A DNA stretch of 64,000 nucleotides from Polyangiaceae bacterium (GCA_016715885.1 JADJXL010000025.1:124001-188000); one strand, 5' to 3'; numbered from the stretch's first letter, positions 36,837 to 46,253 are shown. Numbers and translations are program-made. Notes: generated by a model not told the origin, from the letters alone.

Positions 36837-37841
36837 ATGACGGACTTCTTGGGAACGTGGAGCAAGCGCCTCGGCACTGCCATCGTCGTATCGATCCTCG
36901 TGGCATGCAAGATGGCGCCATCGGCAGGTGCCGAGCCGAGCCACGATGGTGCTCCGGCTCCAAAACGCGTGGAAGATCGCAGCGTTACGTCACCCGCGGC
37001 CGGCGCGAAACCAAGGCCTGCTGGCGCATCGCATGCGCGCGACATCACGACCGGGTACCCATGGTTCGACAAGGTCACCAAGGGAATTCCCGCGGCCGAC
37101 TCGACGCTGGAAGAACGTTTTCCCACGGAGCCTGGGTTTTCGCGCGTGAAGCTCGAGCCGCGAAGTTTCGGCGCATTCCTGCGCACCTTGCCGCTGGCAG
37201 CACCGAACACCCCCGTGCTGTCGTATCGCGGTGACATCATTCGCAGCGCCAATCATCCCAACGTTGCAGCCGTGGTCGCGATCGACGTGGGCACGCGTGA
37301 CTTGCAGCAATGCGCCGACGCCATCATTCGTTTGCATGCCGAATGGCGTTATGCGCGCGGGCATCGTGATCACGTGTATCGAGCAGCAAACGGAACGAAG
37401 CTTTCGTTTGCTCGATACGCGGCCGGTGAGCGATTACGCGTCGACGGAAACAATCTATCATTCGTCGCGAGCGCGAAGCCGGCCGAGCCGTCGCACGCAT
37501 TGCTTCGCAAATGGCTCGATGACGTGTTTGGTTGGGCAAACACGGGCGCATTGTCGCGGGATGGCGCACGCGTGAAGATGGCCGATCTTCGCCCGGGAGA
37601 TTTTTTCGTGCTTACGGGCGTGCCGTACGGCCACGCCGTGCTCGTGCTCGACATGGCAAAGGATGCAGAGGGGCGGCGCGCGCTCTTGCTCGGACAAAGT
37701 TTCGTGCCGGCGCAGAACGTTCATGTGCTCAGGCCCAATGCGACGAGCGTTTGGTTTGTCGTGGATGAAGACGAAAAAGCCGTGACGACACCTTTTTGGG
37801 AACCATTTCCCTTCGATGCACTGAGACGCCTGCCCGAATGA
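36837..37841 (+). CDS. DUF4846-family lipoprotein or secreted protein
   Basis: The 334-residue protein has a signal peptide with 'SILVACKMAP' (probable lipobox). A charged linker precedes the DUF4846 block, recognised by 'FGAFLRTLPLAAPNTPVLSY', 'AAVVAIDVGTRDLQQCADA', 'IIRLHAEWRYARGH', 'RPGDFFVLTGVPYGHAVLVL' and 'FWEPFPFDALRRLPE'. The family has a conserved Asp-Gln-Cys core, but I know of no proven activity. Its placement in the envelope follows from the signal peptide. The open frame runs upstream to 36576, but the signal peptide fixes the start at 36837. It ends five bases from the convergent histidine kinase. Confidence 0.75.
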   Translation: MTDFLGTWSKRLGTAIVVSILVACKMAPSAGAEPSHDGAPAPKRVEDRSVTSPAAGAKPRPAGASHARDITTGYPWFDKVTKGIPAADSTLEERFPTEPGFSRVKLEPRSFGAFLRTLPLAAPNTPVLSYRGDIIRSANHPNVAAVVAIDVGTRDLQQCADAIIRLHAEWRYARGHRDHVYRAANGTKLSFARYAAGERLRVDGNNLSFVASAKPAEPSHALLRKWLDDVFGWANTGALSRDGARVKMADLRPGDFFVLTGVPYGHAVLVLDMAKDAEGRRALLLGQSFVPAQNVHVLRPNATSVWFVVDEDEKAVTTPFWEPFPFDALRRLPE

Positions 37842-37846
37842 TGCTC

Positions 37847-40135
37847 TCAATGTCGAGCGGCTTCCCCCGACAGAGGAAGTACGACGGTGAAGGTGGCCCC
37901 CTGCCCCAGCTTGCTTTCCGCTTGAATGGTGCCTCCATGTGCTTCGACGATTTGCCGCGCGATAAAAAGGCCGAGGCCAAGCCCTCCCTGATAACCGGGT
38001 ATCACAGCTCGCTCGAATCGCTCGAAAATGCGGCCGATGTCCTCGGGCGCAATGCCCGGTCCTTCGTCGCGCATGACGAGGATTGCCGTGGCATTTTTGG
38101 CAGACAGTGAAATGTGCACGGGTTTGCCGGGAGCATACTTGATGGCATTGGTCACGAGGTTCGTGACGACTTGTTCGATTCGCAGGCGATCAAAGGTTCC
38201 AACGACCGGTTCGGGTGCTTTCAACTTCGCCACGGTTGCGGTCGATTGAAGCTCCTTGCGATGCCGATCGAGCACGTCGATGAGCAATTGTTTGAGGTCC
38301 ACGGTTTGTCGTTCTAAAACCATTCGTCCAGCACTGATCCGCGATGCATCGAGCAGGTCGTCGACGAGTCGCCCCAGACGATCGACTTGACCGTCGATGG
38401 CTCGAAGACTTTTCGTGACCCGCTCGTGCGTTCCGGCGGCAGGGTCCTCCCTCGCGAGCAACCGAAGAACGGATTGAAGCTGCAGTTTCAGCGGCGTGAG
38501 CGGAGTTCGGAGCTCGTGCGATGCAATCGACAGAAATTCTTCGCGGGCCTTGACCGCTTCATGCAATTTCGCATTGGTTGCTTCAAGCTCCACGGTGCGA
38601 CTATCGAGAATGAGCAGAAACGCGCCTAGCAGAGCGGCAAATGCAAGGCCCAAGGCACCGACCATCCACGACTGCCAGCTAATGAGGTTGGCCATGTATT
38701 CTGGTGATGCATAGATGCGCAAGATCCACCGACGCCCGGCGACGTCGTCAACGATATCCCTGATGAGCGGCGATTGCGCATCGGCAACCGAGGCCGCAAA
38801 ACGCCCCGTGTAGAGATCACGTTCGATACCGGGCTCGGTTGCGTCCAATACACGGACGTCGAGCTTGAACGCGCTGGAAGCGGATCGGTGCAGCACGTCG
38901 TCGACCATGCTGTCGATGCGGAATATGCCGGCAGCATAGCCGCGCAGGTGCGTGCGCCGCTCTTCCACCGTGTCGAACGGGCCGGCTTGCGCATACACCG
39001 GAACGAAAATCAGGACACCGCATTGCGTACCGGTTTCCTGAACGAGATGAATGCACTCCGTCGCAGAAGCTTCATTACGCACGAGCGCCCGCTCGAGAGC
39101 TTCCGCGCGCGAAGGATCGGACGATACATCGTACCCGATTGCTTTGCCATTGCCACGCATTGGCGCGATATAAAGCACGGGGAAATATTCACTTCGCTCA
39201 GATACTCGAACGTGACGGCCTTTCGCGTCGCGTTGAGTGACGTAAAAATCATTGAATCCATTTTGACGAACGTATGTCTCGAAATTTTCGAGCGCACTGC
39301 TCGAAACCCTGGGGTTCCAACTGAGTCCTCTGATACCGGGAAGGCGCTCGAGCGTGGGCTCGGTAAAACGCTGAAATTCATCACGAGTCACTGCCTCGGA
39401 CCCTTCGAAGTACCTGGCGATGGACCACATGACCTCGTGATAGCGATGAAACTGGTCGGTCAAGTCATCCGCGAGGATTCGGCTACGCTCTTCGAACACG
39501 AGCTCCTGGTGCTGGCGTTCTCGAATATTTGCATAAACGAAAAGCACCGTGACGCCTGCCAAGGCAATGAGCAGTGGAAGCGCCACGGTCGTCTTGCGCC
39601 GCGCCCACACCCCGCCCGGCGCGGCAAGCGCAATGAGAACGAGCGGCGTGAAAATGAGCACGCCAATGGAATCACCCACCCACCACGTCCACCAATTGAA
39701 ATTGACATTCGCTGGCGGAATCAGACCCAATGTCCAGAGCACGCCCGCAGCTACCGTCGACGAAACCAAACATGCGACCGGGCCACCCAACGCAAAAAAG
39801 AGAAAAATATCTCGCTGCCGTACGAGCGGACTTGGAAACCCAACGAATCGTCGAATCAAAAAGGCTCCCACCACGGCTTGCGCCGTACACCCCAAAGCGA
39901 TGCCCGCGGCAGCTAGAGCCGGTCTGCTATCGACGTTCATACTGAGGAGAAACATGCTGAGCAGCACGCCCGGCACGATGCGGTAGCCCCAGAGCAGCAC
40001 CACGCCAAGCGCTATCCCGGAAGGAGGCCACAATGCCGTTGCATGTCCAGGTGAGACGGTGAGGAGCAGCGCGAGCTTCGCTGTGACAACGCTCACCGCG
40101 ACCAGGACGGTAACTCGCGCGATCCACGTCAGCAT
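37847..40135 (-). CDS. Sensor histidine kinase with MASE1 and CHASE sensory domains
   Basis: The 762-residue protein starts with a multi-span MASE1 region (residues ~1-210, including 'ATALWPPSGIALGVVLLWGY', 'WWTWWVGDSIGVLIFTPLVL'). A periplasmic CHASE domain (~230-455, 'ARYFEGSEAVTRDEFQRFTE') and a further membrane segment (~490-512) follow. The catalytic part has the HisKA box with His540 ('SIASHELRTPLTPLK') and HATPase motifs ('NLVTNAIKYAPG', 'DEGPGIAPEDIGRIFERFER', 'GGLGLGLFIARQIVEAHGG'). It should autophosphorylate His540 in response to an external signal. No response regulator lies next to it, so it is an orphan kinase. It reaches to within five bases of the convergent DUF4846 gene. Confidence 0.92.
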   Translation of the reverse strand: MLTWIARVTVLVAVSVVTAKLALLLTVSPGHATALWPPSGIALGVVLLWGYRIVPGVLLSMFLLSMNVDSRPALAAAGIALGCTAQAVVGAFLIRRFVGFPSPLVRQRDIFLFFALGGPVACLVSSTVAAGVLWTLGLIPPANVNFNWWTWWVGDSIGVLIFTPLVLIALAAPGGVWARRKTTVALPLLIALAGVTVLFVYANIRERQHQELVFEERSRILADDLTDQFHRYHEVMWSIARYFEGSEAVTRDEFQRFTEPTLERLPGIRGLSWNPRVSSSALENFETYVRQNGFNDFYVTQRDAKGRHVRVSERSEYFPVLYIAPMRGNGKAIGYDVSSDPSRAEALERALVRNEASATECIHLVQETGTQCGVLIFVPVYAQAGPFDTVEERRTHLRGYAAGIFRIDSMVDDVLHRSASSAFKLDVRVLDATEPGIERDLYTGRFAASVADAQSPLIRDIVDDVAGRRWILRIYASPEYMANLISWQSWMVGALGLAFAALLGAFLLILDSRTVELEATNAKLHEAVKAREEFLSIASHELRTPLTPLKLQLQSVLRLLAREDPAAGTHERVTKSLRAIDGQVDRLGRLVDDLLDASRISAGRMVLERQTVDLKQLLIDVLDRHRKELQSTATVAKLKAPEPVVGTFDRLRIEQVVTNLVTNAIKYAPGKPVHISLSAKNATAILVMRDEGPGIAPEDIGRIFERFERAVIPGYQGGLGLGLFIARQIVEAHGGTIQAESKLGQGATFTVVLPLSGEAARH

Positions 40136-40188
40136 CGCCCATCAATGTAACCCATGTCACATTGATGGCACCTCTTTTCTCCGTGTAT

Positions 40189-41250
40189 TTATGCGTAGTT
40201 GCGCGAAGTTACAGCGCCAACGGCTCGGTTGGCGAGCGAATGCCGCCTGAACACGAACGTCAGTATGGCGAGGACGAACCACCACAAAGAGGTCGCTGTC
40301 GCCGCTCGCCCGACCATGTTGCATCCACAATGCATGGCCGGCGGGTTCGTGACGGGAGCTTTCGTGACGATGGACGACGGCGCGTCTCGCTGCAAGGGGC
40401 GCTTTTCCTGAATTGCGTCTGTCGAAGCCGAACTGGTAGGCACGACGGCGGACGGCGGTGGCGATGGCGCTTCGACCGCTCCGGGGCAATTGCGTGGGTG
40501 TTTGGCAAGCCAATCGAGTAATGTGCTCACGTTGCCCTTCGCATTGAGCGCTCGCCATTCTCCAGCGTGATCTTTTCCAGGAAGGAGGTCCCAAGTGACG
40601 TCCTTGGTGCACGCTTGCACGTCGTCCCTCAGACCTCGAGCAAGGTGGTGCAGCGGGTTCTTGTCACCCACGAGAAAGTACGCGGGCGGCGAGCAAGACG
40701 AACATGCGCTCGTCGCGGGCGGCATGCCGCCTCCCACGAAAATCACGGCTGCGTAACGTTCTCCAAGCCGCCCATAGTGATACCCCAGAAACGACGCTCC
40801 GCCTGACCAGCCCGCAATCCAAATGCGATCGGGATCGATGGACACATCCTGCCGAACGGCGTCGATTTGCGCTTCAATCCAGGCAGGAGGATCGCCCTTC
40901 GACCATTGCCAAAAACTTCCGACGAGACACCCCTCTTCTTTTGGGCACATCGGCGCAAGAACTGCAATGCCTCGCTCGGACGCCGCCGCCACGAAGGGTT
41001 CGGAATCACGAGTTACGAGTGGGGTTTTGCCGCCAGGGGCGTCTCCGTGCAGAACCACGAGCAGCGGCGACTTCGTGGCGCCTTCGGGTGGCGGAACGAA
41101 CAGGCAGCCTTTACAGGGAAAACCAATGCGACGTTCTGGAGCGGCCGCGACGGATATCGTCACGCACGTAGCAACGAGAAACGCCGCAACTTTTGCGATA
41201 AAGCGAGAAAATGCCCGAGGGGCCACAGGCATGCGAGCTTCATTCCCCAT
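40189..41250 (-). CDS. Exported alpha/beta-hydrolase (PHB depolymerase-like esterase) with MYXO-CTERM-like tail
   Basis: The 353-residue protein starts with a signal peptide ('FIAKVAAFLVATCVTISVAAA'-type, cut after AAA). The domain resembles LpqC/PHB-depolymerase esterases: 'PLLVVLHGDAPGG' (oxyanion region), 'IWIAGWSGGASFLGYHYG' with nucleophile Ser in G-W-S-G-G, and 'LPGKDHAGEW' supplying a likely catalytic His. A Pro/Ser linker leads to 'HCGCNMVGR', a hydrophobic helix ('SLWWFVLAILTFVF') and Arg-Arg-His, which is a MYXO-CTERM-like sorting signal. Unusually, about 15 more residues follow it. The ATG at 41250 overlaps the cytochrome gene by 11 bases. The substrate is unknown; surface-bound esterase activity is inferred. 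Confidence 0.75.
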   Translation of the reverse strand: MGNEARMPVAPRAFSRFIAKVAAFLVATCVTISVAAAPERRIGFPCKGCLFVPPPEGATKSPLLVVLHGDAPGGKTPLVTRDSEPFVAAASERGIAVLAPMCPKEEGCLVGSFWQWSKGDPPAWIEAQIDAVRQDVSIDPDRIWIAGWSGGASFLGYHYGRLGERYAAVIFVGGGMPPATSACSSCSPPAYFLVGDKNPLHHLARGLRDDVQACTKDVTWDLLPGKDHAGEWRALNAKGNVSTLLDWLAKHPRNCPGAVEAPSPPPSAVVPTSSASTDAIQEKRPLQRDAPSSIVTKAPVTNPPAMHCGCNMVGRAATATSLWWFVLAILTFVFRRHSLANRAVGAVTSRNYA

Positions 41251-41641
41251 CGAGCGTGTACAGGTATGCCGCGATGTCCTTCGCTTCTTGCTCGCTGACG
41301 CCCATGATGGGCATGCGGGTGCGAGGCCTGATGTCGGTCGGTTTGCGGATCCATCGCACGAGGTTTTCGGGCGTATTGACGACGGTTTGCGCAATGTCAC
41401 CGCGATTGGCAAAGCCGTAAAGCGGGTGGGATTCGCGCCCGACGGCCCCTTCGATGCCGGGAATGATGTGGCACGCGCCGCATGCATATTTCTTGATGGC
41501 CACTTTCCCCTGCTCGGGATCACCACCAACCACTTCACGCTTTGCTTTCGGCGAACCGCACGCTGCGAGCACGAGAAGCGCGAAACCCATCACCACCACG
41601 AGACGTCGATGTATGAAGTGCACCTGAATTCCCGTATCCAC
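41240..41641 (-). CDS. Lipoprotein c-type cytochrome
   Basis: The 133-residue protein has a signal peptide with lipobox ('LLVLAACGSPK'). It has one haem motif ('KYACGACHIIPG') and a Met in 'RTRMPIMGVSEQEAK' as the probable sixth ligand. 'QEAKDIAAYLYTLDGE' is the usual C-terminal helix of class I cytochromes c. It is anchored on the periplasmic side and carries electrons. The 3' end overlaps the start of the esterase gene by 11 bases, so the two are expressed together. The start at 41641 is the first ATG; 41590 (Met18) would also keep a signal peptide. Confidence 0.85.
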   Translation of the reverse strand: MDTGIQVHFIHRRLVVVMGFALLVLAACGSPKAKREVVGGDPEQGKVAIKKYACGACHIIPGIEGAVGRESHPLYGFANRGDIAQTVVNTPENLVRWIRKPTDIRPRTRMPIMGVSEQEAKDIAAYLYTLDGE

Positions 41642-41867
41642 TCTTGTCGTCGTTTCCAGCAGCGTCGGTCAAGGCCATGCGCCACGGGCGGAGGCTAGCA
41701 CATCGCACGTGCTCGCAAGCCACCGTCGCAGCTTCATGCCCCAAACGCTTCCAAAACGGACGCGCACGTTTCTTCGCGACGATGTCTGTTTGAGCACAAA
41801 CATTACGTCCCCAAAGAAATGGGCATGCCGCGCCGCAACTCGACGACGCGGCATGCTTCATCGCCTT

Positions 41868-42422
41868 TCAGTTGGGCCCGTACAACCAATCCGCAGGATT
41901 GTCGTAACAAACCAATCGAGCGTAGTACGCGCCCCCATCGTCGAGGTCCGGATAGAGCCCCACGACGCCGAGATGAATGTCCTCGAAATACAGCGCAACT
42001 CCCATGTAACCGGCGATCGCAACCGATCCGTGGATCAGATCGAGCTCGGGAACCGCCATGAGCTGCACGATCGACTCTCCGGTCGGTTCATCCAAGATGC
42101 TCTCGCAACTGCGAGCAATCGCATCACGGAGCCACATCGTGTCGTCGTGATGCTCGAGGGGAAATGCAGGTTCACTCGTCACGCCTTCGAGGAAGTCCTC
42201 GACGATTTCGTGCAAGGGTGCTTCAGCGACGAGCTTGCGTTTGATGCGAGCGACGCGCTGTGCAACGAGCGCGAGCGACTCGAAGTACGGAGCCGGTGAG
42301 GGACGGCGTTTCGGATTCGGTTTCTGCCGGCGCTTCTTTGCCGGGGAGCGCGGCTTTTTTCCACACGCGTGGCAAGAAACCGTGGAGGATGACGAGGAAC
42401 GGGAAGTGCGGGTATTTGCCAT
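41868..42422 (-). CDS. Protein of unknown function with basic N-terminus
   Basis: The 184-residue protein has a Ser-rich start, a Cys pair ('SCHACGKK') and a strongly basic stretch ('PRSPAKKRRQKPNPKRR') over the first 45 residues. A helical, then mixed acidic domain follows ('HEIVEDFLEGVTSEPAFP', 'ILDEPTGESIVQLMAVPEL', 'VVGLYPDLDDGGAYYARL'). No signal peptide or membrane segment is seen. The frame is open for another 400 bases upstream, but that part is low-complexity Arg-rich and overlaps the promoter region of the divergent kinase, so the ATG at 42422 is chosen. The function is unknown; the basic arm might contact nucleic acid. Confidence 0.5.
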   Translation of the reverse strand: MANTRTSRSSSSSTVSCHACGKKPRSPAKKRRQKPNPKRRPSPAPYFESLALVAQRVARIKRKLVAEAPLHEIVEDFLEGVTSEPAFPLEHHDDTMWLRDAIARSCESILDEPTGESIVQLMAVPELDLIHGSVAIAGYMGVALYFEDIHLGVVGLYPDLDDGGAYYARLVCYDNPADWLYGPN

Positions 42423-42732
42423 GGTACACGTCGACCTTGTTCGAGGTTGGAAGGACAATCCCGGCCCCGCTCTCACCACGTGGACGCACGCACGCGCACG
42501 GCGCAAATCGTGGCGTGCGACATCGCGGCCAATCCCGCAATGACTCGCTCGGTCGCCCGATCTCCGCGCGCTCGCGACGATACTCCCACGCGCTTCGAGG
42601 TGAAGCCGCGGCCTATACACATCCATCGAACGAGCGCGGCGCGAGTTGCGTGGTTCGCGAACTTTTTTTTCGGTGCGCGACGCTGCGCATGATCGTTCAC
42701 CAAAGGCGGCAAGTCTGGTACGGTCCGCGGTG
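42423..42732. other. Divergent intergenic region of about 310 bases
   Basis: This lies between the unknown basic protein (leftward) and the second Ser/Thr kinase (rightward). It is GC-rich and contains open frames on both strands without protein-like composition. No promoter box, repeat or RNA structure was recognised. Confidence 0.35.
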
Positions 42733-44238
42733 ATGAGCAGTCCCGGCAGCAGCATGGCCTCGCAGGCCGCATACGAACGCGTAGGTCGTGTGCTGCGGGA
42801 CAAGTGGCATCTCGATGAAGTGATTGGCACAGGTGGTTTCAGCGCCGTCTACGCAGCAACGCATCGCAACGGCAAGCGCGTTGCCATCAAAATTCTTCAT
42901 CCCGAGCTGAGCGCGATCGAGACGGCACGAAGCCGGTTCTTGCGCGAAGCGTATGCCGTCAACGCCGTCGAGCATCCGGGCATGGTGTCCGTCGTCGATG
43001 ACGACGTCGACGAGCACGGATGCGTCTTTCTCGTGATGGATCTGCTCGAAGGCGAAACGCTGGAAGAGCGGCGTGCGCGCGCCGGAGGCAGCCTCGACTT
43101 CGACGACGTGCTCACCATGGCCGACGAAGTGCTCGACGTGCTCGCGGCCGCGCACGAGAAAGGCGTCATTCATCGCGATCTGAAGCCCGAGAACGTGTTT
43201 CTCTGCAAGTCGGGACAGATCAAGTTGCTCGACTTCGGCGTGGCCAAGCTGCGCGAGACGCATCATGCCAAAGCGCTCACGGTCAACGGCATCGTGATCG
43301 GAACCCCCGCGTTCATGCCGCCTGAACAGGCCAAGGGACAGTGGGATCAGGTCGACGAACGATCCGACCTTTGGTCGATGGGCGCCACGATGTTCACCCT
43401 GCTGACGGGGCAGCTGGTGCACGGTCAGTTGAATCCGCACCAAGCGCTCGTCGCGAGCGTGTCGAAACCTGCTCCGTCGCTCGATGACGTCTCGCCTGGT
43501 GCGCCGAAGAGTCTCGTGGCGTTCATGGCTCGCGCGCTAGCGTTTGACCGGGCAAACCGTTTCCAAAGTGCCCGAGAAATGCAGCGTGCGGTACGCGCCG
43601 TGCTCAGCGAGCTGTCGAGCCGCGCGTCGGTGCCAACGGGTCACCTCGACGACGACCCAATGGCTGAAGCCTTTCGCAAGAGCGTGCCCGACGATTCGTC
43701 GTCGGTCACCGTGCCTCGCGCGGGACTCGTGCCCAAAGAAGCGATGCAAGCAGCGGCGAACGACTTGCGTCCCTCGGCGCCTCCCGAGCGCGAGCTTCAA
43801 TCGTTATTCGATCCGCAAGCGTCCCATTCCGGATTGAAAAAGGTTCCGCGTAGCGAACGCGAGCTTCAGTCGCTGTTCGACGCTCAAGGGTCGATCTCGA
43901 CGCAGAAGAAGGTTTCGCCGGAAGAACTTCAGCGACCAGCGCCAGTCGCAAACGATGGGCCCAAGGACGACGAAGTGAAGACGCTCGTTCGTTCCAGCAA
44001 GCCCCCTGCGTCGAAGGATGCCAAGGCCAAGCCGGCGCCGCCCGACGAGCAAAAATCGCGACCGAAAGAAAAATTGCCCCCCGCAGCTCAAAGCAAGGTT
44101 CCGCTGTGGGGTTGGGTGGCGCTCGTATTGCTTTCGGTTTTCATCGTTTTGATGGCATTGCTGCTCGTACGTGAAATGAGGCGCCCCAAAGCGGAGCTTT
44201 TTCATCATAGCCACACCGAATTCTTCATTTCCGTCTAA
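42733..44238 (+). CDS. Membrane-anchored Ser/Thr protein kinase
   Basis: This is a 501-residue Hanks-type kinase. The catalytic domain covers about residues 25-290. It shows the glycine loop 'VIGTGGFSAVY', ATP-binding Lys53 in 'VAIKIL', catalytic Asp149 in 'HRDLKPEN', 'LLDFGVAKL' and 'GTPAFMPPEQAKG'. The linker contains two copies of a short motif, 'ERELQSLFDPQ' and 'ERELQSLFDAQ', about 20 residues apart. These may be docking or phosphorylation sites. One membrane segment lies near the C-terminus at ~457-478, leaving only a short outer tail. The ATG at 42733 gives a normal lead. The next gene starts three bases after the stop, so a small DUF3634 membrane protein is cotranscribed. Confidence 0.9.
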   Translation: MSSPGSSMASQAAYERVGRVLRDKWHLDEVIGTGGFSAVYAATHRNGKRVAIKILHPELSAIETARSRFLREAYAVNAVEHPGMVSVVDDDVDEHGCVFLVMDLLEGETLEERRARAGGSLDFDDVLTMADEVLDVLAAAHEKGVIHRDLKPENVFLCKSGQIKLLDFGVAKLRETHHAKALTVNGIVIGTPAFMPPEQAKGQWDQVDERSDLWSMGATMFTLLTGQLVHGQLNPHQALVASVSKPAPSLDDVSPGAPKSLVAFMARALAFDRANRFQSAREMQRAVRAVLSELSSRASVPTGHLDDDPMAEAFRKSVPDDSSSVTVPRAGLVPKEAMQAAANDLRPSAPPERELQSLFDPQASHSGLKKVPRSERELQSLFDAQGSISTQKKVSPEELQRPAPVANDGPKDDEVKTLVRSSKPPASKDAKAKPAPPDEQKSRPKEKLPPAAQSKVPLWGWVALVLLSVFIVLMALLLVREMRRPKAELFHHSHTEFFISV

Positions 44239-44241
44239 TCC

Positions 44242-44571
44242 ATGCTGTGGGTTGCCCTGATTGGCCTTGTTGCGTTCGTTTTTGCAGTGATTGCCGGCGT
44301 TGATGCATCACGGCGACTGCTCGAGATTCGGGTCGAATCGGGGCGAGTGGTGAAGCTCGAGGGGCGAGCTCCCGGGGATCTCGTGCATGATGTCGAGGAT
44401 GTTCTGACGCGGTCGCGTGCGTCGGGCACGATCATCGTGCGGCTCGAAGGGGATCGAGCTGCGGTGCGTGTTCAAGGGCAGTTCGATGAAGGGACGACGC
44501 AGCGGCTGCGCAATGTGGTGGGACGATTTTCGACGGCGCGACTGCGGGCTGCCCGGCGCGTCAAGCGATGA
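44242..44571 (+). CDS. DUF3634-family small membrane protein
   Basis: The 109-residue protein has one N-terminal membrane segment ('LWVALIGLVAFVFAVIAG'). A small cytoplasmic domain follows ('LLEIRVESGRVVKLEGRAPG', 'GTIIVRLEGDRAAVRVQG') ending 'RLRNVVGRFSTARLRAARR'. This matches DUF3634, a family with no proven function. It starts three bases after the kinase stop, so it is almost certainly in the same transcript. It could be a kinase partner or substrate, which is inference from position. Confidence 0.75.
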   Translation: MLWVALIGLVAFVFAVIAGVDASRRLLEIRVESGRVVKLEGRAPGDLVHDVEDVLTRSRASGTIIVRLEGDRAAVRVQGQFDEGTTQRLRNVVGRFSTARLRAARRVKR

Positions 44572-44592
44572 GCGCCGTCGGCTGGTCGGCCA

Positions 44593-44865
44593 TCAGGTTC
44601 CGTCGTTGGCGATGAACTTGCGGACCTGAGCTTCGATGGCGCCGCCGGGAAGCACGAAAGGTTTGTCCGTGATGTCGATCGCGAACTTTTGCGCCGTAAT
44701 GGTGTAGATGCCCTTCACGGTGCCAGCGGGCGTCGGCACGGAGAAGTCGCCCTTCTTTTCGTCACCGAGGAACTTGCCACCGACCTTTTCGATGGCGCCT
44801 TTGGCTTTTGCGACGATGTCTTGCGCCGCGCCGGGAAAGTCGATCGAAAAACTATGCTTTGCCAT
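44593..44865 (-). CDS. Small polyhydroxyalkanoate-system-like protein (PHA_gran_rgn type), tentative
   Basis: The 90-residue cytoplasmic protein has a good ribosome binding site (GGTAGGA, then four bases, ATG at 44865). Its pattern, 'FPGAAQDIVAKAKGAIEKVG' then 'GKFLGDEKKGDFSVPTPAGT', 'VKGIYTITAQKFAIDITDKP' and 'GAIEAQVRKFI', is the helix, two strands, strand, helix layout of PF09650-like proteins linked with polyhydroxyalkanoate granules. The match is by shape rather than by long identity. It is convergent with the DUF3634 gene, 21 bases away. Confidence 0.55.
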   Translation of the reverse strand: MAKHSFSIDFPGAAQDIVAKAKGAIEKVGGKFLGDEKKGDFSVPTPAGTVKGIYTITAQKFAIDITDKPFVLPGGAIEAQVRKFIANDGT

Positions 44866-44995
44866 GTTTCCTACCTTTTGTCGCAAACGACATCGATTCT
44901 TGTCGAGGCTCGGCCTCGAACGACGGGGCCGACCATAATCCGACTCTTTCGCGAAAGCCAGCACGAACGCACGCCGACAAAACTGCACATTTCCG

Positions 44996-46123
44996 TTACG
45001 AACGGCTCATTTTTGCGTCTTGTGCGGGCATGGTTTCTTCGAGGCGCCCTGGAGCAGTATCGACGACCTTGTTCATGTACCACGGCCGCGTCGCTTTTTC
45101 GTTGTGCCTGTATGCGAACCACGCGCTCAGCACGAGAGGTATGAACATGAAAGCGCCCGTGGAGACCGTGACGTCGGGACCGATGGTCGATCGGCTCGAA
45201 AGAATGCCTGGAACGAGTCGCACGGGTACCACATCCCCCTCGCGCAGCTGGTCGCACTTGAGCGCATCGACGTCGTCCGAGAAGATGGGGCCATTGGCGG
45301 GGTTCAGCCAAACGCGGCAATGCCGAGTGATGTCGCCTTCGCCGTCTCTCGTCGTGAAATCATGGAGCATCGTGATGTTGGCATCGACGGTTTGTCCCAG
45401 GTATCGACGGGCGTGAAAGCCGAAGAAAAATGCATGGCATAGGATGGCAACTATCGCAGTCAATACAACCACTACCCCATGAAAACTGGCCCGTTCGCGA
45501 AATCGCGCTCCAAGCGGTTCGGTGGAGAGGAGCATGGGCTGTTTTGGCATGGGCCGAAGCACGAGCGCTTCGCGAGATGATCGATAACCGCCTTCCGTGG
45601 GCGATTCGGGATCGTGGGCGCGGACGAGCTCGCCGCATGCATAGATTTTTTCGCCTGGCGTGAGCTCGGCGTACCGCGTGCGTTTGGTCAACTCGACACG
45701 AATGATGCCATCCATCGAATCGACCAGAAACACCTCTCGCGTGCTTTCGATGCGAATACGTTTGTCCTCAGCAACTCGAAGATAAAATGGTGCGATGTCG
45801 ACGCGGCGATTCTTTTCGGTCCATTTGTGCGACCAGACGCCCGAGCTTTCGGTTTCTTCGCCGTCCTGGTCGACATCGACGCGAACGGCAACCGAAGCGC
45901 CCTGGGCATATTCGACTTCTCCGAACAAAACGGCAGGTCCGGGTACGAATTTTTGGTTGACGTCGGAGGCAGTGGCATCTGCGGCTCGAGCTTGTCGCAA
46001 GTGGCGCGCCCGCTCGACGAGGGCGACGCCCATGATGAACAAGAAGCCAAGCGTGCCGAAGACGTCGACGAACAGGGAGGAGAGGATTGGACCCACGTGG
46101 CCCGACGATATGAGGTCGTGCAT
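44996..46123 (-). CDS. Membrane protein of unknown function (three predicted segments)
   Basis: The 375-residue protein has a membrane segment at about 15-37 ('DVFGTLGFLFIMGVAL'), a soluble beta-rich domain of about 170 residues ('PAVLFGEVEYAQGASVAVRV', 'RRVDIAPFYLRVAEDKRIRI') and two more segments at about 218-240 and 318-336. A second soluble stretch with two Cys ('HCRVWLN', 'DALKCDQL') lies between these. The first part, with a conserved 'TPGEKIYACGELV', recalls the GIDE-type domain of membrane E3-like proteins, but only loosely. The ATG at 46123 was chosen because upstream open frame overlaps the divergent ALDH gene's leader. Localisation is the inner membrane; no function is known. Confidence 0.6.
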   Translation of the reverse strand: MHDLISSGHVGPILSSLFVDVFGTLGFLFIMGVALVERARHLRQARAADATASDVNQKFVPGPAVLFGEVEYAQGASVAVRVDVDQDGEETESSGVWSHKWTEKNRRVDIAPFYLRVAEDKRIRIESTREVFLVDSMDGIIRVELTKRTRYAELTPGEKIYACGELVRAHDPESPTEGGYRSSREALVLRPMPKQPMLLSTEPLGARFRERASFHGVVVVLTAIVAILCHAFFFGFHARRYLGQTVDANITMLHDFTTRDGEGDITRHCRVWLNPANGPIFSDDVDALKCDQLREGDVVPVRLVPGILSSRSTIGPDVTVSTGAFMFIPLVLSAWFAYRHNEKATRPWYMNKVVDTAPGRLEETMPAQDAKMSRS

Positions 46124-46253
46124 TCGAGCGACGAGAGTAACACGATGAGGCTTGACAGCGGAAGAGCTTCGGTTTCTCCTATGCGCCCTTGATCGGGCTG
46201 GAGCCCACGTGGGGCTTTTCCGAAGCAAGGGTTCACGCGCGGAGGATGTCGCA

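Noticed and set aside
42426..42830. N-terminal extension of the unknown basic protein
   Set aside because: The extra residues are Arg-rich and low in complexity, and they would overlap the start of the divergent kinase gene.
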